The notes under the pieces were generated by a model. The model did not search any database. It was not told where the DNA came from and saw only the letters and a program-made list of their open reading frames with translations. A program made the translations under genes and the position numbers. Of a stretch of 64,000 bases of DNA, positions 35,697 to 48,688 are shown one piece after another (position 1 is the first letter of the stretch; each line of letters starts with the position of its first letter). The DNA comes from Galeopsis tetrahit. Lineage: Eukaryota > Streptophyta > Magnoliopsida > Lamiales > Lamiaceae. The stretch lies in contig OY776119.1 in assembly GCA_963675135.1 (NCBI GenBank), positions 79,539,727 to 79,603,726 of the forward strand, read 5' to 3'.

Positions 35697-36633
35697 TTCT
35701 GCATATTCATTATCAAAATATGGATGTGAATTTGCATGGTTGTACCATGAAAAATATGCATAATTTATGTAGTCATGATTTACTGAGTAGTGTTTGTTAT
35801 TACACAGAGAATATATACACTATCTTTTGGGGGAAATCTGAAATATTCAAAACTCTTTTTTAGCCTTGAAGAGGGAAATTTGTAAAGATGTCTGTTAATG
35901 AAATTTCAAAATTCGAGGTATTAATTTTGGTAGTGTTACTATTGTTCACATTTCAAGAAGATTGAACAGATATGGAGGCTCTTAATTAAAAAAAAAAATG
36001 GTTGGAAAATGTGTTTCGAAGAGATTTCAATTTGATATCTTATTCGTCTATTTCGGACTTGGGAAGAATGAGAAATGAATTTTCAAAGTTGTTGAAACCA
36101 CCAATAGGAAAAATAAAGTGGTTTTGTATCACATTGAAAAATGTCAAATGAAGAAGCGAGTATAAGAGTATGAACACATTAGTAGCTCATAAAGTATTAT
36201 AGTGATTATTCTCCACCTTCTATGCATGCACGCAAGAGGTGCAAATCTTGACCGAAAATGGTTTTTAAAATTCTAATAGCTAACTTCAAACTCGTGTTCG
36301 AGAACGATCTGCGTACAAAATTATGGCACCGATTTGATGATGGAGAAACTGCTTTTTGGTCTCATTTCGTTGTATCTTGGAAATTCAATATTAAGCAGAC
36401 ACCTCTTCATATCATTTCTGTTGCAACCAAAGACATTTCTTAATACATCATGCCTTGAAAATTAATAAGATAGACATTTCTTAAATTGGTAATATAAGAC
36501 CAATTTTCATGATCAATAATAGTCTATTATGTTATGCTACAGATATTGGACTAGTGTTGCTCTGTCGTTTATATCCTTGGCAGTTGGCATCCTTTGAACA
36601 TTGAATTGAATCTACAGTATATATAATACTTCA

Positions 36634-36664
<31 letters not shown>

Positions 36665-38250
36665 ATCTATATATAAGAATATATATTCCTAACACATACG
36701 TTGATGCAACCCACCACCCACCCATGCACTCCCCTCGCGCCTTATACTATTGTCAAATTGATATGGCCTCTTATTATTTTTATTTTTTTTAAGTCTTGAT
36801 ATTCGATTATTCGGAGAATTAAAGGTTTCGAACCTAAAATTTAAAGAATAGCACACTCCTGTTTTGTTTATACCATTAGACTAACTCCTTATAACTAATT
36901 ATTTCATTTTGATATATGAATCATAATTTTATAAAATAATACAATTGGGTTGAGGCTTTTCGACAAATGAAAAGTCGTCCTTCATTAACCCTTCCAATAT
37001 CATATACTAATATTAAAATAAATAACACATGTCTCATCACACCATTTCATATAAAAATATTATATTCTATTTTATGTGTTTTTCATAAACCTGACAAATC
37101 GACACAAAACACGACACGTTAAAGATATGTGTCGACACGAATACAATAATTTTTTTGTCGACACGACACGATATTTTTCATGTTGATGCGATAACGACAT
37201 GCAACACGATAACGACACAATAAAGAAATATAGTAAACAAATTTAAAATTACATTTAAATATATAAAAAATATTGTGTCATTATAGTGTTGTGCCGTATC
37301 GAAAAATAACAAGTTAGCAGTTTGTTAACGAGTTATTGAGTTACCTATTAATTTTATCATTCTTAATGGATCGACATGAACTCGATACTGATAACGACAC
37401 GAACATAATAAGACAAAATCTGTAATTTTTGTGTCAGAAGACCCTAATTTTCCAGGAGCATCATTTACTAAATAAATTTATTTGTTTGCCTGTGACCGAT
37501 AATCAATATCATAATAGAGGCGACATACATCTTATCTTTAGGAACTTTATTAGGAATTTTTCATTTTAATGACACCTAGAATAAAATGACGTTGCTTTCT
37601 AAAAATCATTTTATTTAAGTTATGTCAAATGATAAAACAAAAGTTTTATTTTTCAATCTATTTTTGAGTTTTGTAAACAACTTTCATTTTTATAGCATCA
37701 CACATGCACACGATTGTTCACCCATAATATCATTAAATGTTGTAGGCAAATATTGAATTCACATTCAACATAATATTCAAAAGACTTGACCGGTTTCCTC
37801 ATCATCATGGGAACTCAGTTTCTATATGTGATTGTATAAGTACTCATTACAACAATTCCAGATGATGAATTTGCCTATATTTAATTAATTATATTATAGT
37901 AATAAAAAAAATCATGTAATTATAATATTTTCCTTAAAATTTAATTATTGATATATTTTAAGCTGCAAGGCTAACTGGAATTAATGGAGACAAGAAACAC
38001 AATCACATTCTATCAATCATTTATTAATAGAAAGCAAAATAAAAAATTTGCAAGATCTATTTTAGGTGAAAAGTTTGCACAAGAAAGTCGCATATAGTCT
38101 GAATATTAGCAATTTTTAGTAAATAATACTAACATTCTTCCGTAAATAATATAGCATTGTTCAGTCAAAAAATAAAACAAAGGCGTAATAAAAATGTGGG
38201 GAGAATTTGAGTCATGCACTTAATTAACACTTATAAAGGAGCTACGCTTC
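35697..38250. other. Intergenic DNA between the LysM receptor and carbonic anhydrase genes
   Basis: No gene seen. It holds an AAAT microsatellite (about 36633-36666) and a segment rich in CGACACGA and GATAACGACA words (37090-37420) that looks like a decayed dispersed repeat. Confidence 0.5.
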
Positions 38251-38258
38251 CATTAAAG

Positions 38259-38875
38259 TAGGGGTGGGTAAAAAAGTATGGTTCAAACCGAACGAACAGA
38301 TCGAATCAAACCATTAATTTACTGTTCAATTTACGATTTTGAATTTTTTTTTTAGTATGATTTAATCTATAGTTTTCACTGATGAAAAAATAGAAAAAAT
38401 CAAATTAAATTGAACAAATATTATAATATTATATGAAATTCTAGAAAAAATCAAATTAAATCGAACAAATATTATAATATTATATGAAATTCTAAATAAA
38501 CATATTATATAAATTCTAAACCCAAACGACCAAACCCAATTCCAAGTTCAAAGGCCAGACTAGAAACTCTACATCCCTACCTATTTTTTTTCTATATTTT
38601 ATGTCTCTCTTGGGTGCTCATTGCTCTCACTAAATCACTCTCCTCTCACTACTCAATTTTTCTTATGCGTTTTCTGTGGAGATTTTATTTTACATGTTCA
38701 TTAATTATTGTGCGGAAAAAATGAGCAAAAATTTGGTTTGGTCAAAATCGACGGTCCGAAATATTATGATTTCAAATCAAACTATTTTTATAGATATGAT
38801 TTGAATATTTATGATTTAAAAAAAAAAACGATTTATACTTTAATTTACGATTTACCAAATCCCCGTTGACACCTA
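38259..38875. mobile_element. hAT-like MITE
   Basis: The left end TAGGGGTGGGTAAAAAAG and the right end (minus strand) TAGGTGTCAACGGGGATTTG resemble plant hAT termini. The 8-bp flanks CATTAAAG (38251-38258) and CATTAGGT (38876-38883) match at 6 of 8. The interior contains two tandem copies of about 52 bp (AATCAAATTAAATTGAACAA type, 38397-38500). It is non-coding. Confidence 0.5.
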
Positions 38876-39282
38876 CATTAGGTAACTGTCATACTCGAGT
38901 AGTTAGCGAGATTTTATATTTTTCATCTTATGTTGTCAAGCTGATTAGTTAAGAGATTTGAACAATTTTTTTTTAAATCCCGTTACGATGGACTTTGTGA
39001 CATTAAATTTCAATGTTTTATGAATTTTCTCCCACAGAACAAAAAAATACTTTAACGATCTCTTTAAATAAAAATAAATTAATATTTTAGAAATATAAGC
39101 TAGTATATTATAATTATTGGAGTGAAAATTTAAAAGAGATTGCATTATAATTAAATATTAATTATGGTACTCTTTATTGATATAGGAAAAAAATGAATAA
39201 ACCAATACGATATTAAATACATGTAATGCTAAATTAAATGTAATTATTTATACAAAGCAAAGCAAAAGCACAGACGACGATT

Positions 39283-40614
39283 TCAGTTGCTTGGATCCTT
39301 TGGTCTAAACAGATTTATGGAGCGCTCATTTAAAGGTTGGATTGGCCTCGCGTTAACTTCTGATTCCTGTATAAATAATTAATCAAAATTAATTAAACAG
39401 AAACTTAATTAATAATGTCATGTAATAAAATTTAAATACTTACATCATGAACAGCACTGCGAATTAAGTGGACTTGTTCTCTTGTCACTGTCCTCACCTA
39501 GCGAATAATTGTGCAACCAATTATTACAAAATATATTTATTGAGTATAATTAAGAATTTAATTAGGGAGAATATAACATACCTTTCTTACAATAGTCCAG
39601 AGGATGTTTTGAGTACAAGGAGGGACTGTAAGTGAACCAATGTACCTATAATACTTTCTGCTCCCAAACTTTATCATCTCCGGATCAATTATCCCCACAT
39701 TTTTCTCTATATCTTGAACATGAGTAAGTGCTTCTAATTCCCGATTTATCTGAAGAAAATAACACGCGAAATTAGAGATATTTACACACTTATATAATAC
39801 CCAACGAGACGATATATGGAGTATATATAAATTAACGCACCGAAGTTAAGAAAGAGTCGTGACGCCCGATTTTGTACATGATTCCGATCACAGCAGTACG
39901 ATTGTCGCTACTCTGATGTACCAAATGAACTTCCATGTCAAATCTGTAATTGAATTTCATTATGTACAATTTTGAAATAATTAAGAATTAATTAATTAAA
40001 TTGATGAAATAAAAAGTTATGTACCTTCTTCCATTTATAGTGTGTTCAGAAGGGGAGTGCCAGTGGGATTGCCTAAGGTAATAAATGGTTCCATTCATCT
40101 GGATATGTCCTGCATCCCCTGTCCATCTTAACTGCAATATAATACAAAAATATTAGTATGAAATTTATGTTAAAACAAATAAAATAATTAAATTTAGTAA
40201 AAACTATATATGTACCATCATATCATGGCCTCGATTGATGAGGGTGGCATTAGCAGGGTAGTAATTTCTGTTAAGTGTGCCCAAATGTGACACAATTTCA
40301 ACTCTTTTATTTAGCAGATCAATGGGCGATTGCATATCCCCCGAGTTACAATCCTTCCATTCCGGGTGGATTTCGCCCCAGTGGTCTGGACCGTTCTCAC
40401 TATTTTTCGAGTAACTGAACTCCCTCTCGTTCTCTGCAATCAATTATCATCGAAAAATTAAAACATATTCAAAATGAAACACGTACGGAATAAGGTAATT
40501 ATATAGTTAGCTAGATGACGTACCAACTTCTTGAGGAGTTACAAAGGAAGCAAATGAGACTAGTAGAAGGATAACAATGGAGGAGGAGCATTGCAATTGA
40601 GACAACATTTTCAT
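39283..40614 (-). CDS. ACA: Alpha carbonic anhydrase, secreted
   Basis: Seven exons (40614-40524, 40433-40216, 40131-40025, 39943-39841, 39749-39582, 39497-39444, 39366-39283) with GT-AG junctions and intact frame give 274 aa. The enzyme interconverts CO2 and bicarbonate. Residues 1-27 form a signal peptide (SSSIVILLLVSFASF), so it should enter the secretory pathway. The zinc ligands are His126 and His128 in HWHSPSEH and His145 in EVHLVH; the gate-keeping Glu132 and the Thr of SLTVPPC are present. Cys59 and Cys218 fit the conserved disulfide. The N-terminal block GPDHWGEIHPEW and QSPIDL are family signatures. The length is normal for plant alpha CAs (ACA/nectarin-3 group), and nothing suggests loss of function. 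The start was chosen because the ATG at 40614 directly precedes the signal peptide. Confidence 0.92.
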
Positions 40615-40693
40615 TATGTGTATATTTGTTGATCGGTTTGCAATTTATGAATAATGGAGTGGAGTTGTTGAGTTGATGATACCTACGCCTACC

Positions 40694-40706
40694 TTATATA
40701 TATATA
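40694..40706 (-). promoter_or_regulatory. Likely TATA box of the carbonic anhydrase gene
   Basis: TATATATATATAAGG on the minus strand lies about 80-90 nt upstream of the ATG at 40614. That leaves room for a leader of roughly 50-60 nt. Position and sequence fit a plant core promoter. Confidence 0.5.
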
Positions 40707-43700
40707 GAACACAAGTAACAATATAATAATATTTCATACTCCATATAATTATTATTATTATTGAATTAATGAGCAATGGATGTGAACGCTTGCAATGAAG
40801 TTTCTTGAATGGACTTTTACCTAAGAAATGTTTATTGCAAACGTATCAGAATTTAACACATAATTTGAAATTCAAATGAAAATAAATAATTACATCATCA
40901 GATTAATTTAAATTATATGTACGTATGTCTGGCTGCTGTTTTGAAATTTTATTTGTTTGTGTTTCAACTTGGGGTTAATGAATTTAAACGGTACAGCTTC
41001 AAATTAATTACAATAAGAAATCATGCAAGTTGGATTATATGATTTCATGATATAAGTCAATTTTAATAATAATAATAATTCCTCCATTCCAACTTTTATA
41101 TGTATAAAAAATAAAAACTAAGTTGATAACCAAACTCTAAGTATAAAAATTAGTAGTAATTGATAGGTGTAAACCAATATAAACTCTTCTGGAAGAAAAA
41201 GAATTAGTTGGCGGCGGATGCCAAAGAGTCTATGTTTCATCGTCAGAGGAAGAAGAATCAAGAACGCACGCTTTTCAGAATAATAATAAAAAATAAATCT
41301 CTTTATTTTGACGGTAATAATAAAATAAATCTTAATATTGAAAAAAAACGATCCAAATATATACTTTACTACGGAGTAACTTTTTAAAACTGTCAAAAGT
41401 TAATAATTTGTGAATCGGCACTCTTTCGAAGTTTTTTTTAATTACGGATTCTTGACTGATTTCGTGAGGTGATGGTAAAATGTTCATTTAAAATAATGAA
41501 TGTCAATTTTAAAAATAAAATAATATTGTAAAAATAATAATTTTGTGAACTATTTAATATTAAAAATGTGCAAATAATCTTAGACATACTAATAAAAAAA
41601 AATGCAAGTAATCACAAGACATAGGTGATATATAATATAACTCATTTGTTCTATTGATTTTTAAATGGATTAGTTAAGGTAGAGAAATGTATAAAAAATA
41701 AAATGAGAAAAGAGATAGAAAGAAAAAATATGAAATGCAAAGACATCTAAAATAAATAAGTAAAAAACTTATGACGTGACATATAGAATATTTAATAAAA
41801 ATGAAATTGAATTCCTTTTAGCCGGTGACGGCAGGTGTTGAAGACTTGTAGTCATAGATGTGAATTGAGAGGAAACACAATAGTCAATTCAATTAGTTGA
41901 AAATAATCTCGAAATTCTAAGAATACGAGATTTATGTCATGGAACTAAAATGGGCATACAAATTTAATTAATTAATGCTAAAAGGCCACGCACGTCAAAG
42001 GAAGTCCAAAAATGTGTTCCATGGAGTATAAAAATATGTCCAGATTTTCAGAGAAAATTGGTAAAAATAAGACAACATTTTCAGGAACAGAAAGGGACGT
42101 GGGCGATTTTTTTTTTAAATATTGCATACTGTATTTGAAATGGAGTATTAAATATGGACAAATACTTGTGTATAATGTAATTGATATCACTTGATTAAAT
42201 TTTCTAAATGAGTGAATGTTATTTATGAGTTATAACAAATATAGTATAATATTAATTTAATTAGAGTATATTATTAGTTTAAATACAATATAATATTAAT
42301 TTACGTATAATATTAATTCAAATATTAAATAGAAACAAATTACATGTATGTATCTAGTACATAGTGCAATCGAGCTTTCGAAAATAAGTAGAGGAAGTTG
42401 TGCACTTGTGCTTGTATCCAACGCCTGTTAACTTAAAATCGAAAACAATATGGATTTTATATATCCTATTATACTAATATGATTGTTTTTTTTTTGTGAT
42501 GTGTCAATTTTTTTTTTTTACTAGCCAATCTCGTTTAGCTTATATGTCATTGTATGAATAATTAGAGTATACGTGTCATTTTATTAAAATAATTTATTTT
42601 TTATTAAATAACATGTCATTAAAGTGATGGGTATTAGTTGAAAAGGTAAATTTATATAATCCTTTATTACATTTAAATTTATTAATAAAAAAATTAGCTT
42701 TGTACAGTATATACTAATTGCATTGTGTAATTAATGTAATTAAATTATAATTTTAATTTATGAATCAAAATTTCTTACACACGTACAAAAATTTGTCAAT
42801 ATATATACACGTACAGTTGCGGGTTGAACAGCGCTTCTGTGAGTCAGTCAGCTACTCCGGCCGCGTGAGAGACAACGGGATGTCTTAATTTCAGAATTCA
42901 CACTTATATTTGCACCACATGTCTTTAATTTTGGATTTAAGAAGAAGAAATAGTATATGTATATAGGGTTTAGGATTTCGTAATACATATAATCACACAT
43001 TTTGGTGCAAATTGGATGGTCATCAAAGACACATAAAATACATGAACTGGACAATTATTAAATATATCCACGCAAGAAATATGTTTGAACTAGCTTTTAG
43101 GATTTCGCAGTACATATTCAACATGTACAAGTATTTTATGCGAGTGGTTAGTTCTATAAAAAAATTTTTTCGATTTCATAAGAAATCCATTTTTAGCATG
43201 TACTGAACAATTATTAAATCTACCCAATTTCTTTTCAACAACAATATATTACGTGAGACGGTCTCACTTAGGTTGTGTTTGGATGGATTTGAGGAGGTAT
43301 TTCAAATGAAAGGAGTTAAAAATTCATGAATTTCAAATGACATGGTTTTATTGAGGATTTGAAATCCTTTCAATTTTAACTAAAAAATGTGTGAACACAA
43401 ATTTAAGTATGTGAAATCCATTCATAACCCAAACAAGTGGAATGAATTTGGATTGTGGATTTGAAATCCATACACCAAATTCCTCCATAAATAGTAATAA
43501 AGTTACTTTTTAGTGTAATTAAGTAGTGACATTTGTTGTAATATTGTGATGTTTTAAGGAGATTGTTTAAAAACGTTTTTGCTATTTTAGGTAAGTGTCT
43601 TCAAGTATGGAACACTCAAAATGGTAAAATGTGTCTTCAAGTATAAGGAGAGAGTAGCATTTTGTGTAAGAATGTGCAGTAATAAAAAAAAAGTGCAAAT

Positions 43701-43811
43701 GATTACGAAACAAATGGAGTCTTACTTTTAAGCTAAAGTATGTCACATGTATTTTTCCTCATAAAAATTATATCTATACTATTTTAAAAAGTTATTCCCT
43801 CCATTTTTTTT
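40707..43811. other. AT-rich intergenic DNA left of the tandem array
   Basis: No gene seen. It holds 22-bp-type repeat monomers at 42225-42330 and a possible Tourist-like segment at about 43271-43440 (GGTTGTGTTTGGATGGATTT with the inverted CTTGTTTGGG near the right end). A Stowaway-like start, TTCCCTCCATTTTTTTTA (43795-43812), runs directly into the array. Confidence 0.45.
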
Positions 43812-46246
43812 ATTAGAGATAATCTACCATGGGGTACATGAATTCCCAATGTATAGCAATAAGACTCAAAACATTTTTTGACTTGCATTAACACACAAAA
43901 TCATTTGGGAAATGACGAAAATACCCTTCTAGCTCAATAAATTAAAATTGGGCATTATTCTCTCATTTCCCATTCACGCATTCTCTCTCTTTCTCTGTTT
44001 GTCTCACCCACTCACTCACCTACCTGTTTCTCTCCCTCTCTCTCCTCCCTCAAACCCTTCTCATTTTTCCGGCGAGCTTGCCTCCAAGAAGAATGGCCGT
44101 CAGCCTGAGGAAAAGGAGGGTGTGGGCCACCGTCGTCGTTGTATGGCGACGTCGCGCGCCGACTGTTTCCATTCGTATGCCACCGCCACCGTTGCAGAAG
44201 TGAAGATGCGGAAATAATGTCACCGATCTGCGCCGCTCGCGTGCCGGGGCGTAGATCTAGGGTTTTTTAGAGGTGGATTGACACACTGAGTTGACTACCT
44301 TGAGTCACCCAACCCCCGTCGCTTCGATATGTGCCGCTCGAGTGATGGCGGCGCATATCTAGTTTTTTTTGGGAGTGTTCGATTTTCAGGGCGGAAGGCG
44401 GCGTCTTTGGGAGTGATGACTGCGTTCTTGCAATTCAATTATGCGTGAGATTTTTTTTTTTTTTGTGTTGTTGTGGAAACAGAGGATAATTGTTGTTAAA
44501 CGCTTCTATATTTTATTTGTGCAGATGAACAAAAAATTGCAACAATTGAAAGCCCTGAAGAGGAAGCAATTGTAGTCCACGAAATTCAACTTTTAATTAG
44601 AACAATGTGATTGATTCACTACTGTCTGGAAGCCTGCTTATAATTTTCATCAATTTGAGTGGTGGATGGTATTCCCATCTATGAACTAAAGAAAGAGACA
44701 AAATTCGAGATAAATTTGAAAATTTTAAGCGATTTGAATCAGTTTGAGGCTTTGAATTTAGGAATTTTAGGTATCTGGTTATGCTTGATGGAGAGATTTT
44801 TTGTGCTATAAAATGGATTGTGTCGGATGGATTACAAGTTTGAAATGAATGATAAATTGGGGTGGATTTTGGTCGAATTTTATAAGCTGCTCTCTATTTA
44901 TTGTTGTGTTCAATTTTTTCTATCGTTATTTTCAATATTAATTGTTCAACTTTTTATGAAAATTATTTTAAGTGAGTTTGATATCCAGAATATAGTTTCT
45001 TGTATATTTGGTGCCTAATATCCATTGCATATCCAGTGCATATGTCATTTGTTAGATGATCTTTTATATGATTGGCTTATGAGTATTTTTTTCTCTTGAT
45101 TTGTTGATTTTTTTTTTTGTGCCTAATATCTAGTGCATTTTGTGATTTGTTGATTTTTTCTCTCTTGATTTTACTGCAATTTTGTTAATTGTTAATTTTA
45201 TTGCAATTTTGTTAAATTTTCTTTCTTGATCTTACTGCAATTTTGCAATTTCTTGATTTGTTGTACCTAATTTTAAAAAATACAAAGAGATCTGCATTTT
45301 TTGAGTATAGAGATTTGCATTTTGAAGTATTGAGTTGTAGATTGCCTAAATCGGTAGCTTATGCTTCCCTTTATTTGTTCACAGGAGCCATTTGTGAATC
45401 TTCATGATTAGCTCATGAGTCGAAAAGTCGAAACTGCACAGCAAGGGCTAAGTCATGATATCTACGGAAGATGTTGTACGTGTCTTCATCAATCAACCAG
45501 AAATTAACAATCGTAAGCTGTTGATAAAAGCAGCTTGAGTGTGTTCATATTTCAGGATTCCAACTGAACAAGTTATTAGCATACACAATTGATTTTATTT
45601 CATGTTGTCGACACATACACAATTGTCATTAGAGAAAGATAAACACTATGAAATAGGGTGGTTCAGTTACATTTGTATTTCTGATTTTGCATAAGGCTGT
45701 CACCAACAATGCTGTTAAAAATGGGTTTATTTAAAAGTTTACATATTTTTTAATTTTCAGTATTTTTACTGAAAGCGGGCCACGAAATTCGGTCTACTGA
45801 TAGAGTTCAGTTGCATTTGATTTTATTGGTATATCAGTGGATTTTGGTTACACGTGATGAAAATGAAAAATGAAAAATATATGTGGAGTAACGAGTAAAG
45901 AATATTGTTGGTAGATACTCGATCTCGTTAATAAAGTAGAAAAAATATTCAAAACTTAATTAATTAAATAGAATAAGCATATTTTTTTGTGAACCCAAAA
46001 AAAGAAATGAGCACACTTTTGGTGGACGGGGGAATATAAATTTCTAAAATTTAAATTGAAATTCAAATTGAATTTAAAAATTATATAAATTACTAAAATT
46101 AAAAAAACATTGAACATGAGTATTGCAAAATTGAACACGACACAATTATTGTGACAAAAGACTGGAAGACACTTGAATTACCCTAATCCATTTTTTTAAA
46201 CCTAAAACAGAATTTCCATTGAAGAACACAGTAATACAATCCTCTC
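43812..46246 (+). repeat. Array unit 1
   Basis: This is the leftmost, more divergent copy. It lacks the AATTTGGGG present in the others near 44772, reads AATTCGAGATAAATT where units 2-5 read AATTAGATAAATT, and has 14 T in the poly-T tract. The alternative long frame around the leader stays open for 89 codons here. Confidence 0.95.
44093..44203 (+). CDS. 36-codon small ORF repeated in every array unit
   Basis: A short Arg-rich ORF (MAVSLRKRRVWATVVVVW, then RRRAPTV...PPPPLQK) starts at an ATG in good plant context (AAGAAGAATGG), directly after the CT-rich leader. Equivalent ORFs start at 46528, 48970, 51411, 53852, 56293 and 58732, all 36 codons. Units 2-6 have Asp at residue 2 and unit 7 ends in Asn. 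I recognise no family. Conservation may merely reflect recent duplication, so coding status is unproven. Confidence 0.25.
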   Translation: MAVSLRKRRVWATVVVVWRRRAPTVSIRMPPPPLQK

Positions 46247-48688
46247 ATTAGAGATAATCTACCATGGGGTACATGAATTCCCAATGTATAGCAATAAGAC
46301 TCAAAACATTTTTTGACTTGCATTAACACACAAAATCATTTGGGAAATGACGAAAATACCCTTCTAGCTCAATAAATTAAAATTGGGCATTATTCTCTCA
46401 TTTCCCATTCACGCATTCTCTCTCTTTCTCTGTTTGTCTCACCCACTCACTCACCTACCTGTTTCTCTCCCTCTCTCTCCTCCCTCAAACCCTTCTCATT
46501 TTTCCGGCGAGCTTGCCTCCAAGAAGAATGGACGTTAGCCTGAGGAAAAGGAGGGTGTGGGCCACCGTCGTCGTTGTATGGCGACGTCGCGCGCCGACTG
46601 TTTCCATTCGTATGCCACCGCCACCGTTGCAGAAGTGAAGATGCGGAAATAATGTCATCGATCTGCGCCGCTCGCGTGACGGCTGCGTAGATCTAGAGTT
46701 TTTTAGAGGTGGATTGACACACTGAGTTGACTACCTTGAGTCGCCCAACCCCCGTCGCTTCGATATGTGCCGCTCGAGTGATGGCGGCGCAGATCTAGTT
46801 TTTTGTGGGAGTGTTCGATTTTCAGGGCGGAAGGCGGCGTCTTTGGGAGTGATGGCGGCGTTCTTGCAATTCTGTTATGTGTGAGATTTTTTTTTTTTTT
46901 TTGTGTTGTTGTGGAAACAGAGGATAATTGTTGTTAAACGCTTTTATATTTTATTTGTGCAGATGAACAAAAAATTGCAACAATTGAAAGCCCTGAAGAG
47001 GAAGCAATTGTAGTCCACGAAATTCTACTTTTAATTAGAACAATGTGATTGATTCACTACTGTCTGGAAGCCTGCTTATAATTTTCATCAATTTGAGTGG
47101 TGGATGGTATTCCCATCTATGAACTAAAGAAAGAGACAAAATTAGATAAATTTGAAAATTTTAAGCGATTTGAATCAGTTTGAGGCTTTGAATTTAGGAA
47201 TTTTAGGTATCTAATTTGGGGTTATGCTTGATGGAGAGATTTTTTGTGCTATAAAATGGATTGTGTCGGATGGATTACAAGTTTGAAATGAATGATAAAT
47301 TGGGGTGGATTTTGGTCGAATTTTATAAGCTGCTCTCTATTTATTGTTGTGTTCAATTTTTTCTATCGTTATTTTCAATATTAATTGTTCAACTTTTTAT
47401 GAAAATTATTTTAAGTGAGTTTGATATCCAGAATATAGTTTCTTGTATATTTGGTGCCTAATATCCATTGCATATCCAGTGCATATGTCATTTGTTAGAT
47501 GATCTTTTATATGATTGGCTTATGAGTATTTTTTTCTCTTGATTTGTTGATTTTTTTTTTGTGCCTAATATCTAGTGCATTTTGTGATTTGTTGATTTTC
47601 TCTCTCTTGATTTTACTGCAATTTGGTTAATTGTTGATTTTATTGCAATTTTGTTAAATTTTCTTTCTTGATCTTACTGCAATTTTGTAATTTCTTGATT
47701 TGTTGTACCTAATTTTAAAAAATACAAAGAGATCTGCATTTTTTGAGTATAGAGATTTGCATTTTGAAGTATTGAGTTGTAGATTGCCTAAATCGGTATC
47801 TTATGCTTCCCTTTATTTGTTCACAGGAGCCATTTGTGCATCTTAATGATTAGCTCATGAGTCGAAAAGTCGAAACTGCACAGCAAGGGCTAAGTCATGA
47901 TATCTACGGAAGATGTTGTACGTGTCTTCATCAATCAACCAGAAATTAACAATCGTAAGCTGTTGATAAAAGCAGCTTGAGTGTGTTCATATTTCAGGAT
48001 TCCAACTGAACAAGTTATTAGCATACACAATTGATTTTATTTCATGTTGTTGACACATACACAATTGTCATTAGAGAAAGATAAACACTATGAAATAGGG
48101 TGGTTCAGTTACATTTGTATTTCTGATTTTGCATAAGGCTGTCACCAACCATGCTGTTAAAAATGGGTTTATTTAAAAGTTTACATATTTTTTAATTTTC
48201 AGTATTTTTACTGAAAGCGGGCCACGAAATTCGGTCTACTGATAGAGTTCAGTTGCATTTGATTTTATTGGTATATCAGTGGATTTTGGTTACACGTGAT
48301 GAAAATGAAAAATGAAAAATATATGTGGAGTAACGAGTAAAGAATATTGTTGGTAGATACTCGATCTCGTTAATAAAGTAGAAAAAATATTCAAAACTTA
48401 ATTAATTAAATAGAATAAGCATATTTTTTTGTGAACCCAAAAAAAGAAATGAGCACACTTTTGGTGGACGGGGGAATATAAATTTCTAAAATTTAAATTG
48501 AAATTCAAATTGAATTTAAAAATTATATAAATTACTAAAATTAAAAAAACATTGAACATGAGTATTGCAAAATTGAACACGACACAATTATTGTGACAAA
48601 AGACTGGAAGACACTTGAATTACCCTAATCCATTTTTTTAAACCTAAAACAGAATTTCCATTGAAGAACACAGTAATACAATCCTCTC
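46247..48688 (+). repeat. Array unit 2
   Basis: It is nearly identical to units 3-5 but still shares with unit 1 the CTTGATTTTACTGC spelling near 47611 and the GCGGGCCACG spelling near 48218. Confidence 0.95.

Noticed and set aside
43271..43490. Tourist-like MITE with TGTTTGG ends
   Set aside because: The ends match only loosely and no 3-bp TWA duplication is found, so it is left as a remark in the intergenic entry.
44818..45018. A 66-codon frame (MCRMDYKFEMNDKLGWIL start) present in all seven array units, and the 60-codon minus-strand frame near each unit's tail
   Set aside because: They are AT-rich and hydrophobic by composition, have no family resemblance, and repeat only because the DNA repeats. 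The minus-strand one changes start and length in unit 6.
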